A stretch of 64,000 bases of DNA from Takakia lepidozioides (taxonomy: Eukaryota > Streptophyta > Takakiopsida > Takakiales > Takakiaceae), in NCBI GenBank assembly GCA_030704615.1, contig CM060733.1, forward strand, positions 41,850,001 through 41,914,000, in the 5' to 3' direction. The notes under the pieces were generated by a model. The model was not told the DNA's origin. It worked only from the letters and a program-made list of their open reading frames with translations, and did no database searches. A program made the position numbers and the translations under genes. Shown here one piece after another: positions 53,331 through 64,000 of the stretch (the first letter of the stretch is position 1; the number at the start of each line of letters is the position of its first letter).

Positions 53331-54285
53331 TGTCGCGCGGCTTTTACTCACCCATCCCTTCGCTATCTGAGGCGGAAACTCCAAGATAGAAGAGTTGGAA
53401 ATCTCTAAGTACTCAGCCCGCGCAGAACAATCAGTCATGACCTACAGCTAGTGTATCATGGGGGTGTTTCCTATTTGTTTCCCTTTCCGCATTCATCTTA
53501 GCTACCTTACCATTGATAATTAAGTATCAGTTTGCTTCACTCATCCATTCAATCCACAGCTTCACTCAGATCTCTCTACACAGTGTGATTGTATCGTATA
53601 AGTATCAGATTATGATTTATCAGGTATCAGGCCGAAGCCATTGTGTCTCTAATCTGCTCTACAATATCACTACAGCTTTGCATATAACAAGCATCTACTA
53701 ATCCTCTTTCCTCCTTCACCGTGCTCTCCATCTTTGCTTCCGATCTCCGCTCCAGCCTGACTAAGAAGTCATCCTCCGAATAATGATCAAAATCCCCCCC
53801 TTCATTCCCCGTTTTCCCTTTTATCTTCCTATCCGCAGTTCTAACCGTTTCCCTCACTAACCGTCGTCTGTGAACTAACATGTTCCCTTCGCAGGTGTTG
53901 TTCCCCACAGTCGTTCCCTGTCCTACTCTTCGTTCCCTATGATCGTGACAGCTGTGTCAAGCTGTGACTGGCTGTGTGAAACTGTGACGGGCTGTGACTG
54001 GCTGTGCGACTGTGTTTGGCTGTGTCGGGCTGTGACTGGCTGTGTCGGCTGTGTCGGCTGTGTCGACTGTGTCGGCTGTGTTGGCTGTGTTGGTTGTGAC
54101 GACTGTGACGGGCTGTGTTGGCTGTGTGGGCTGTGACGGCTGTGTGGGCTGTGACGACTGTGTAACCCCCCTCTACAGTGCGCTGCTGTCACCCCTAAGG
54201 CTCCTGTTGGTCTCAGTCTGTGCAAAATTTAAGGGTACCCTACAGATCCCGTATAAGTGTCTAAGTCCCCTACAGTCCTCTAACA
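53331..54285 (-). repeat. LTR-F, 3' LTR of the third family A copy
   Basis: 955 bp with TG...CA ends on the - strand and the CACAGCC tract at 53941-54165. A 15-bp stretch present in the other LTRs is missing near 53540. Confidence 0.9.
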
Positions 54286-54288
54286 TTA

Positions 54289-54302
54289 CCCCTTCCCCCC
54301 TC
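54289..54302 (-). other. Polypurine tract (- strand)
   Basis: Complement of GAGGGGGGAAGGGG between the ORF3 stop and LTR-F. Confidence 0.75.
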
Positions 54303-54323
54303 AAAAAGCCGTGTCCTCACGGT

Positions 54324-57300
54324 TTACTGTTTCCGAGTAGCAAACCTTTGTGAGTGAGCACCTTGTTGACGTTGAGAGTTTCGTGGCGGACTGTGTGTAC
54401 GAGCCCGAGGTCTGTCTCTGGTTGACGGAGATGGTTGATCACTACCTGGATAAGTGAGGCCCTCTGGAGGCTGATATCGAGGTAACCTTTCCGGCATAGG
54501 AGACCCCCGTCGCTTCTTTTCTGCCATCTGAATTGCATAGTCTTCTCCCATGTCAAAAGAATTCTGTGAAGAAACAGTTGTATCAGAATCCTCATCACCT
54601 CTCAGATGTTTTAATTTTCGAACCTTTTGTGGAATCATCTGGGGCATACAATGCTGTCCTACCATGTCTGGAAGTTTGCATTTTACAACTTGGTGTAACC
54701 GCTGAACAGCAAAATTGGTGTAGACACTGAGCTCCTTGTCTGTCCAGGTGAGTGGGGTACCAATTACTGGTGCAGCGTGCAAGTACTTCCATGCCACATG
54801 TCCCTTATAGAAAATGTCATCAATGCCGAATTTCTGTGTTGACAAATGGTTGCAGGCAGCTTGAAACCATGAACGAATTTGAGAATCCTTTTGCATCATA
54901 ACTTTTGGGTCATATAGGTACATATGAGGTGGCACCAAAGGTAATACCCAATGATCTCCACTGGAATAACTTTGAAAGCGTGTTTGCATCTTTTGTTGCT
55001 CAATGTGGTAACGTACCAGAAAACAAGCAGCGTAGTATAACCCGCACCCCATGACAATACTTGCTATCTCCTTGGTCTTGGTATAAATGAGTCCATGTAC
55101 AACCTGGAAAGCAACCAATTCCCTCAACATGGTACCTGCCTCGTGCCAGTATTGTGCAAAGTGATGATCTTCAATATGTCGATTGTTTGGAAGAACTTTA
55201 GTCCTAGTTGCCACTGGCAGCCAAATACGCATGATTTGGTAGTAATGTGCGAATGACTGTGGAGGACTAAATTCTTTCCAAGCCAAATCCAACATGATGG
55301 GAATTTGGTTGAAGGGCATAAGCATAGCCCTGCTGTACTCCCTTGCAGCTGGAGTTTTAGGTGGGTTAAAAGCGGCATTGCCCCATACCTCCGACTGTGG
55401 TGGCTGTGGTGTGGTTGTAGTAACCATAGGTCTCAGCTACTGGTACAGTGACTTGTTGTGGTGGTGGTGGTACTGGCTCTTGTATCATTGGCATCTCCTG
55501 CACCTCCTGTGAAGACTGAAAAGCCAAAGTTCTGGCTTGTAAATAAGAAGCCATTAGCTGTTCCGGAGGGATATAGACTCTTTGGTCGATGTTTGAAGTG
55601 AGTTCTTCGACTTGAGTCTGGAGTCCGTCTACATCCTCTTGTAACTCTGCTATCCTACTATAGACATTGTCTATAGTAGTTGTGGCAATGTTCTGCACCT
55701 GCAGCCTGAGCTCATTCATCTCGCTTTGGGTGAGCTTCCGTGGGGCTTTGCCCTCTACTGGCCCTTGTGCTAACCAGACCTGCATAAGGCTGTTATCCAC
55801 CAAGCTGCTTGTGGTTCCCCTGAGAGTTTGATCCTCTCTTAGCTTGTACAATTCCAACTGCTGTTGTAAAGCCTCCATGCGCTTCGCTTGTGGTTCAACC
55901 AATTGCGCATAAGCAGCAAGTAGATTATTGGCTTCCTTCCAAGCCTTGTTACTGACCGCGATTTCATTTCTATTGGCCATGATGGTTTGTTGCAACTCCA
56001 CGATGTGTTTCTCTTGATCAGCTTCCATCTGCCTGTATTGCTTGAAAGTATCTTCATTGCGACAGATTGTATTATTCATATCGACAATGAGCTTCATTTG
56101 CTCAACATTCTCTTCTTCTGCCTTCGTACATTTTTCCGCTTGACTGTTTATTTCTTTTGTAGATTGGTCAAGCATAGTTGTGAATGTAGCACATTGTATT
56201 GCCATCCTGTTATGCACTGTCTGCAACTCCGTATGTAGTGCATTCAGTTCTTGCAACTTGCTTTCATGCTGCACCTGCATTTGGTATAGCTGTTGCTTAT
56301 GTGCTTCGTGCAACTGGTCTTGCGCGAGGCCTGCCTCAATCAATTGTTGCCTGGCCAATTGCAAAGCCATTTCTGTATTTCCCAAGTCCTGTTTCATCTT
56401 GAGAGTGACCTCTTCATCGACCTTGTTTGCACACTCAGTGGCAAGTCGAGCCTCAAACTCCTTCCTGAGTTCCTCTCTCAAGGCTGTCAATTGGGTAATT
56501 GGAACATGGGATTTGACATAAGTCCCCAATAAATTAAGTGTCCTGCCTATGGAACTCATCAGCATTGCCTGTTGAGGGTCATCATGGTGAGGTTGCTGTT
56601 GTTCCTCCTGATCTTCAACAGTATGATGTCTCACTAACCATTCAGGCCATTGTCCCACCGGATTTTCTTCCTGAACTACTTCATCTATCACCGGTGCTAC
56701 AGTGTCATGACCTTCCGCCTGTGGTACCTCCGACACAGGTGTGTGTACTATATGCACCTCAGGATTTCCCTTGGGCAACTGTTGCACCTCTGGGATTTCT
56801 GTCTCCTTGACCAGACCAGAATATTCATAGAGAAGGTCCCCTTTCTCTATTTCTGCCACTATCTGTTCTGTAGTTGGAATATCTATCCCTTCACTTTCCA
56901 AATCAATTATTTCGGGTTGAGCTGCATGGATAACTTGTGACCTTGTGACAAGTCGTTCAAGTGGCTGTGATGGTTGTGATGCAGAAGTAACTTCCTCCTC
57001 CCTCTCTGAAGGTCCTGCTTCCAGTAATAGCATTTCTCTGTGCTGCTGTGCCCCTTCCTGGCCATGAGCTTGGGAAACATTATCATGCGGAATCCGTGAA
57101 GCCAGTGGATCCGCCACTACAGTCTTTCCCCTTCTCTGCCTCTTAGTCTCGGGTTGTGCTGCTAGTCCACCCTCACTGTGTGAAGAGCCTTGCTCTTCCA
57201 TTGCAGTTGTTTCTGGCTCAAACACTCCCATTTCCTTTCTTTCTTGTGCATTAAGTATGCCAGAATCAAGGATTATTTGAGCAATGATTGGGCCAGACAC

Positions 57301-58596
57301 TATGATAGGAGACTTTGCGGTAGTACCTTGTAATCTTTTCATCTCCTCTACCAGTGCGTTGTACATTATGTCCGCCCATTGTACCTCTTGTCCCTTCAGG
57401 CCTTTGAGTATTTCCTCTGTGAAGGATCTGCTCAAATACTGTTGGTTCTGTTTCAGGGCAATCAGAACGTTCAATACCTGTCCTATCTCTTTTAACCCTG
57501 GGTACACAGCTTTGGTACAAGCATAACCCTGAGTTTTAAAGAAACTCCCTTCTTGGAATAAGTCCCCTATTTGCAGTCTTGCTCTGTGTTGCTCCACATG
57601 CACCTGACCTGCTGGCAATCGAAACAATTGCTGGAGGTATAGGGGAGTAATCATTAATTCAACTCCCTTCACCGTTGTTGTTCGTGTCCTTGGCTCAAAG
57701 TTCTGCAAAAATTGTAACATGTACTGTCTATGGTGTAGTGTCCAATCTAGGCTTTGCAATCCTTCCAATCTCAGCTCCTCCAGTATCTTTATCGCCTGTG
57801 GGGTAGCCATCGTTTGTTTCTGCAGAATTGTGGTGCTCTTCACCCTGATTTCCTCCATTCCTCTCACTCTCTTCATTTTAGACTCACAGAAGTGTTTTGG
57901 CTGTAACAACTGCAGGAATGCCTGTAGTGCACAAAGCATAAACGTATGATTGCCGCAGAAAGCTATGGGTAATTTCTTGTAAGCCTGCGGGGCTTGCAAG
58001 CATCGCTCAAGAGAAAAGCTCCGCTCTGTCCTTTCGTGTCTATGCCACTGCGTAAGTAATATTGCGAGCGTATAGTCTGTTAGTTCCTCCATAGTTTCCA
58101 AGTTATAGCATTTATGGCCTGTCCTGTCGAGACGCCCGTTACTCAGAACGACGCCGCCTCTTGCGCTCAATTTCCCTCCATTTTCTTGATCATTTCTCTG
58201 GTTTTCTATTGGCTGTATCCGCTGTGACTGGATTTTAGATTTTATCTTCTTTAGTGGACTTTCCCTGTTGGATAGTCCACTAGGATCACACATGTGACAA
58301 GAATTCCGCTTTTCTGTACTTGCCGTTCGTTCCGTTTCCCTTTTTCCGTACTCATTAATGGGCCCGCCTTTCATCCCTTTTGACGGCCGTTCTTGTCCTC
58401 TTTCTTTTTGACACCTGTCCTTGCACTTCATTGTTGGCTGTGTGTCGCGCCCTGACCTCCACGTGTCTATTTTTAAAGTAATTTCCGTTTTTTCTTCCTT
58501 CAGCCATTTTCCTGAAGTTATTATGTGTCCACTTGTCACTGATTCTATGGATCGTGTAACTAGTAGGCTGTGTTGAGTTGTGACAGGCTGTGTCAT
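54324..58596 (-). pseudogene. ORF3 of the third family A copy, one frameshift
   Basis: Frames 55366-58596 (N-terminal 1076 codons) and 54324-55427 (C-terminal 367 codons) together match the intact 1404-codon ORF. One extra base near 55430 (GGTCTCAGC against GGTTCAGC) separates them. All regions described for the intact copy are present. The start differs: the ATG of the second copy is a Val codon here (SVTSGHI), and the frame opens upstream in the repeat tract. Pol overlaps its first 240 bp in another frame. Confidence 0.85.
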
Positions 58597-61081
58597 ATTG
58601 TGTTACGCTGTGATAGGCTGTGATGCACTGTGGTAAGCTGTGATAGGCTGTGACACGCTGCGGTAGGTTGTGATAGGCTGTGTTGCGCCGTGCTGGGCTG
58701 TGATAGGTTGTGTCACGCCGTGATGGGCTGTGATAGGCTGTGTTGCGCCTTGCTGGGCTGTGATAGGCTGTGTCACGTCGTGATGGGCTGTGATAGGCTG
58801 TGTCACGTTTGTTTTGCCCACCCTGGTCATATATGCTGGGCCTAGCGACAAGTGTTCCATACTCCGTTCGTAACACTGGTGCAGCCCGTGACTGCTCTTG
58901 CGGTTCAACATGCAAATCATGCTGCAGGGGTTTGTCATGGATACCACTGTACCCCTTCAACTTATTTGCATTGACTCTTCCCAGCATTTTTTTGTTAATG
59001 GTTTGTAACATGGCGGTGTTGTTATCATACATCTTTTGTATGACATAAGGTCCTTTCCATGGTGATTTAAGCTTAGAAGCTTGAATCTTTCCTTTCTTTT
59101 GCAACCATAGAACCAAATCCCCCGTCTTAAAAGTCTTTAACTTGCCTTCATCAAACTGTTCCTTTCTCTTCATCTGAATTCTGGTCATATTATCAGCTGC
59201 ATCAGCACGTACTTCTTCCACATGGTATAATTCATGTTTCCTGACCTTGATGGAGTCTTGCAATTCCATTCTTTTTCCCCACTCCGTTCTCATGGTAGGT
59301 AACAGGAATTCCACTGGAAGTAAGGCTTCCATACCATAAACTAATTGGAATGGTGTATACTTAGTGGTGACTTTATATGAAGTCCTGTATGACCATAAAG
59401 CTGTCAGCAGCTTTGTATCCCAATCCGTTCTGTTTGCATTGACTATCTTAGCCAAGATAGTACATAGTATTTTGTTGGTAGCCTCTGCCTGCCCATTACC
59501 CTGCGGGTAATATGTTGTACTCTTTCTATGCACAATCATAAACTCTTTAGTCAACAACTCAATGGTCTCATTCATGAAGTGACTTCCTTGATCACTGATA
59601 AATTCTAAGGGACAGCCAAATCGTGTAAGTATGTTCTCGTACAGGAACCTTGCTGTGGACTTGGCTGTGTTGTCCCTCAAAGCTTTAGCTTCCACCCACT
59701 TTGTAGTATAATCAGTGGCTGTAATTATGTACCTGTTTCGTGTATTCTTGGATGGTGGATTAATTGGTCCAACAAAGTCTAGTCCCCATTTCTGAAATGG
59801 TTCCGTAGGCATTGTAGGATGCAAGGCCATCCTTCCAGATCTCTGCAAAGGTCCTAGCCTCTGACATTCATCACACTTCTGACAATACTCGTGTACATCT
59901 TTGAACAAAGTAGGCCACCAGTATCCTGCGAGTAGTATCTTTCTACTGGTAGTCTCTTCTCCAAAATGACCTCCAGCTACTCCTTTATGTACTTCCGCCA
60001 AAACTTTATTTACTTCATGGTGGTACAAGCATCGTTTTAGTACTCCATCAGGTCCTAACTTATACATTCTGCTTCCTACCATAGTATAAGGTAAAGCTTT
60101 GATAGCGATTCTCTTCCTCTGCTCCTTACCATAACTAGGTGGGCACTGACCATGAGCAAGGTAGTATCTGATTGGCCACTGCCAATCTAACCATTCATCT
60201 GCACTTCCTTGCACCTCCATTACAAATAAACTCGCATCAGGTAACTGATCGTCCACTCCTGTGGCGGCCTCTCCTGTTGTTAGTCGTGACAAATGATCTG
60301 CCACAAGATGCAAACGGCCAGGCTTGTAAATAACCTCGAACTCAAACTCATGCAAGATTATTAACCACCTCGCTATCCTTCCACTTATCAAAGGTTTGTT
60401 CACCAGATATATCAGAGCCTGGTGATCCACATAAAACATAAACCTTCTTCCCAATAGGTAATTCCTGAATTTCTTCACTGCATAGATCATTGCCAATGCT
60501 TCTCTTTCCGTTGTGCTATAGTTCCTCTCAGCACTGTTCATCAACCGGCTAGCATAGTACATAGGTGAATCTATATTCCCTGTAACATTCTGGGCTAACA
60601 CCGCTCCCAACGCTTCTCCTGATGCATCGCAATGAACATGAAATACTATATGCCAGTGAGGGTTAATCAGCACAGGTGTAGTTGTTACTGATAGTGTAAG
60701 TTCCTCAAACGCCTGTTGACATTCAGCTGTCCAGGCAAACACTGCATCTTTCTTCAGAAGCTTGCTCAATGGTGCTGCTATTTGTGCATACCTTTTGACA
60801 AATCTTCTGTAATAACTGGTTTGCCCAAGGAATCTCCTTAAACTCTTAACATTCACTGGTGGTGGAGATGCTTTAATGGACTCTGTCTTTCTGGGATCCA
60901 CAAGGAGTCCCTTCTTACACACAATGTGTCCCAGAAGCACCCCTGAGTTCACACAGAAAGTACACTTCTCTGGATTCAGGCCCAGACCTCTCATCCTGCA
61001 TCTGGCCAAACATAACTCCAATTTATGCAAGTGCTCACTCTTAGAGCTGTACACACTGAAATCATCCAAGAATACCTGCAT
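58355..61081 (-). pseudogene. RT end, RNase H and integrase of the third family A copy
   Basis: One open frame of 908 codons from MQVFLDDFSVYSS through RNase H (VHCDASGEALGAVL), the HHCC zinc domain and DDE core (LDFVGPI, ISDQGSHF, QGNGQAEATNK) to the repeat-coded tail (RRDTAYHSPARRN), then into ORF3 DNA in a different frame. It shows that RNase H and integrase are one polyprotein in this family. At 61082 it lacks four bases found in the second copy (ATCATCCAGATAC against ATCAGATAC), which cuts RT in two. Confidence 0.85.
58566..58806. repeat. Tandem tract between integrase and ORF3, third copy
   Basis: GGCTGTGATAGGCTGTG-type units as at 15316-15716 but about 160 bp shorter, so unit number varies between copies. 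Confidence 0.8.
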
Positions 61082-62408
61082 GAAATCAGATACTCATGAA
61101 AAGATTCACTTATCACTCTCTGAAAGGTCGCTGGTGCATTACAAAGTCCAAAGGGCATGACTTTGTATGCATAAGCCCCCCAGTCTGTGATGAAAGTTGT
61201 TTTCCCTTGGTCTTCTTCTGCCACTTGCACTTGATTATAACCACTGAAGCCATCCATGAATGAGTATATCTCATGGCCTGCCACAGTGTCTAATACTGCT
61301 TCTGTGAATGGCAAAGGGAAAGGATCTTTCTTCGTACAAGCATTCAGCTTCTTATAGTTCACACATACTCTTAGTTTGCCATTCTTCTTGGGAACTATAA
61401 CAATGGGTGACAACCAAGTTGTATACTCTATTGGGTATATAAACTTAGCCTCAGCCAACTTCTTTATCTCTTCTCCAACCTTCTGGGCGTAGTTGGGATT
61501 CATTCTATACCTCGCCTGCTTGATTGGTACTGACCCTGGTTCCAGTTCAATCTTATGCTGACAGACTTCAGGTGGTATCCCTTTTAGATCCTCATAGCTC
61601 CAAGCAAATACATCTCTGTATTTGATGAACAAGCTTTTAGCTTCTTCGAAGAATTCCGGCTCCAAATCAGCTCCTACTTTCACCATCCTCGGTTCCTCCT
61701 GAGTTCCCACATTTACTTCTCTCACCTGCTCATCAGCTGTGATTGTCCAACCAGTCACCACTTCATCCTGTAAGCTCACAGTGGCTGGTTCTTCTAGGAT
61801 TTCTATTTCTCCTTCTCTCTCTTCATAGAAATGTGATGGGTAAATGTTAGTTTCCTCTTCAGTTGGTGTTGCTGTCACTACACCACAGCAGATACCTCTC
61901 AAACAACTTAGGCTTTCCAGCCGCATCTCTGCAACCTGCTCCCACTCTGGGTGTGCAGCAAATAGGGTAGCTTCCTGCTCCTCATCCAGTCCTCCTCTCC
62001 AGTCATACTCTCTGACTCCTCGAGGTCTTCTTGTAGCAGATAATCTACTAGATTTCTTTGTGGTAATTTGTATCTCGTGTATCCCATTATGCACGGTTAG
62101 TAACTTAGAATTCCAGTCATGGAATACCCTGGCCTGTTTCAGCCACGGACGTCCCAATAATAAGGAGTAAGCCTCCATGACTTCATCCATTTTTAATACA
62201 GTTACTGTGATCATAAAGATCATTTTCTGTATCTGTATCTTAACTCCTCTTATTAATCCCAATGGCTGCACACTTCTTTGATCTGCCATTGTTACTGTAA
62301 ATGGGGCTGGTTTCATGTTACTTAGACCAAGCTTCTTCCTTAATTGGTCTGTCATGATATTTACTCCAGAACCACCATCTATCAGTACATCAGTTAGTTC
62401 TGTGCTTC
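60991..62408 (-). pseudogene. Protease end and RT N-terminal part of the third family A copy, truncated at 62408
   Basis: The frame reads from the protease (IMTDQLRKKLGLSNMKPAP, LLLGRPWLKQARVFHDW) without a break into RT (LTVHNGIHEIQITTKK, MPFGLCNAPATFQR), unlike the second copy. Identity to family A ends at 62408 within the sequence coding VIDGGSG-like protease text, where the family C LTR begins. Gag and the 5' LTR of this copy are outside the window or lost. Confidence 0.85.
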
Positions 62409-64000
62409 TGTAGTGTGAAAAGAAGGGGCGTGAATCCCCTTCTGTGCAAGTCTAGTTGTGCTCTTCCCTAGGTCAATCGGAGGGAAGGAAAGGAGCTCTC
62501 CCTCTCAGCTGATCCAACCATCGTCACTCGGTGTGGGTTTCCATCAGGTCCTTCGTGATCAGAGTTCGCACAATCCTCATCCATGCCGCAGCGGAAGAGA
62601 AGACATGGATGGGGAGTCTGTATTGTTTTCACCCGTGGTTCTACTTCTACACGACATCCTTTCCCTGATACACTGCACCAGCCATGTTACCATGCGGTCT
62701 TCAGTGATGCAACCAGCCCTACGTCAGTGATGACCACTGCCCTTGTGGGCAGCTCTCTTGGTCAACTATACGTGGAATCCCCTTTGTAACAAGATCACGA
62801 TTTGGAAGGCGGCAACGCAGATCTGCCATGAGTTTGCAGGCCCACCAGTTTGGCCCTTCATGGTTTCATGCTTTCTTTATCTTACCTCCCCAATCATCCA
62901 TTCCTCATCATAACCTCTTGCTGGTCAACTCTCTCCCTTGTGTCCTTTTCTCTCTCCCTCTCTCTTTCTTTCAGGATAAGTGGGCTCCTCACTCTTTCCA
63001 CTGTAACATGCCTATGATGCAATGCAATGCGCATTCAGCCAAGCATCCAGTGCACCCAGCATTGAAATCAACCTTGGTCACACAAGATATAATCAACCCT
63101 TTTATCAGTCCCTCTCTTGCCAATGACAGATGCTTCACACTCCACTTTTCCCAGGTATAACCATTGCCCAAGACAGCTCTCAACCCTTCTACAGGTCTCA
63201 ATTTACACACCCTGACAGCTCTCTTTTTCCCATCAGCTGTGAACCTCAGTGGTTCATGGGCTGAGAGCACTCTGAGAATCAGATCCAAACCCAAACAGAT
63301 GCTGGTTTTTCTGCCCCATCCACATCATCCCTTCTTGTTGTTTCCAAACAGTTCTATCTAACCCTCTCTGGTTTCCTCTACCTACTAAGCTAGTTCCACA
63401 TTGGCTGCAATGTGTCAACATCCCAGGCTAGATTGTTTGTACAAGCTCATGACGTTGAAACAAGGAACAAAATACAACAACAGTAACCATTCTGTCCCAG
63501 CAACGAGTCTACCCTGTTTCCATTCATTTTCCTACTGTACAATGTAATAGCAGGTGCATCCATCTCCAGCCCATCCTGATTTGAAGTCCAGTGTCTTCAT
63601 TCCATTTACAAAGCTCTTTTTCTTCCTCACATGTCAGTGTCTCTTACTACATACAAGAGACAGTTCAAACTTCACAAAGCGATTTCTAAGCAACCAAAAA
63701 CCCAAAAAAGGGGGGCCAACACTCCTCAAACTTATCTGTCTTATACTCCTTGAAGTGGTGGGTCTGCCTGTCAAGAAGGCACCTTATCCTCTCCCTCGTC
63801 AGCCATCTCCGACGTTTCTTCTTATCGTGATTCCAGTCCTCATTAAGGCATGACGGCTCTGCTTCAGCTGCTGGCACATCCTTGTGCCTGCCAACCTCTA
63901 CCCTATCCTTCTACATGTGCATTTCCTCCCTATGAGGTGATCTGGTCCTACAGCCCTTAAGACAGAGAGCAGATACATAACTTATTTATAGATAGCTTAA
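62409..64000 (-). repeat. LTR of family C, reverse orientation, running off the window
   Basis: Begins TGTAGTGTGAAAAGAAGG, the complement of an LTR end in CACTACA, and is homologous in reverse to 41650-43238 over its length (GAAGGGGCGTGAATCCCC, CCGCAGCGGAAGAGAAG, CCTGCCAACCTCTACCC). Homology continues to the window end. It interrupts the protease of the third family A copy, so it is younger than that insertion. ORFs inside are spurious. Confidence 0.75.

Overview
The window is nuclear DNA from a eukaryote with spliceosomal introns, and most of it is LTR retrotransposon sequence. The Tat/Athila-like and chromovirus-like Ty3 elements, with primer-binding sites of the plant type, point to the green-plant lineage. 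My best guess is a streptophyte alga such as Chara, but no marker gene here proves it. There is one 500-N scaffold gap (21007-21506). I see no tRNA, rRNA or CRISPR array.

Left part (1-24765). One large retroelement family, here called family A, has LTRs of about 0.93-1.1 kb (TG...CA), a leader ORF, gag with zinc knuckles, protease, RT/RNase H, integrase and a very long extra ORF ('ORF3', 1404 codons) before the polypurine tract. Its end is seen on the + strand at 1-6569, in a three-LTR tandem that contains a deletion derivative. A nearly full copy lies on the - strand at 10042-24765. It interrupts an older chromovirus-like element (6570-10041) that carries nonsense and frameshift damage.

Middle part (24766-53330). 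This is the unusual region. A MULE-like transposase with a SWIM zinc finger (27146-30656, -) stands head to head with a multi-exon gene joining a ParB-like domain to a beta-class DNA amino-methyltransferase-like domain (31512-35508, +). The 3' half of the MULE gene is also present as a nearly perfect inverted copy (24889-26495), giving a 1.6-kb hairpin. A second ParB/methyltransferase paralogue lies on the - strand (38095-44892, split by another LTR element). A decayed SWIM relic (49557-50230, -) and a third methyltransferase fragment (52672-53330, +) repeat the divergent order of the first pair. Introns and spacers of these genes carry short palindromes that fit one consensus, GAANNNCGNN followed by its mirror half. 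At 45.8-47.5 kb they form about 30 units at 53-bp steps. At 50.8-52.15 kb a related set is spaced by 60-64, 74 or 53 bp. The spacings lie near 5, 6 and 7 helical turns, as expected for protein dimers bound on one face of the DNA.

Right part (53331-64000). A third family A copy (-) has inserted into the third methyltransferase fragment. It carries frameshifts in ORF3 and pol and is itself cut at 62408 by the LTR of another element (family C), whose other copy lies at about 41650-44375.

How the genes may work together: the retroelements look like ordinary nested insertions. The MULE/SWIM gene, the ParB-methyltransferase genes and the phased palindromes recur together and may form one mobile or self-regulating module. 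That last statement is inference.
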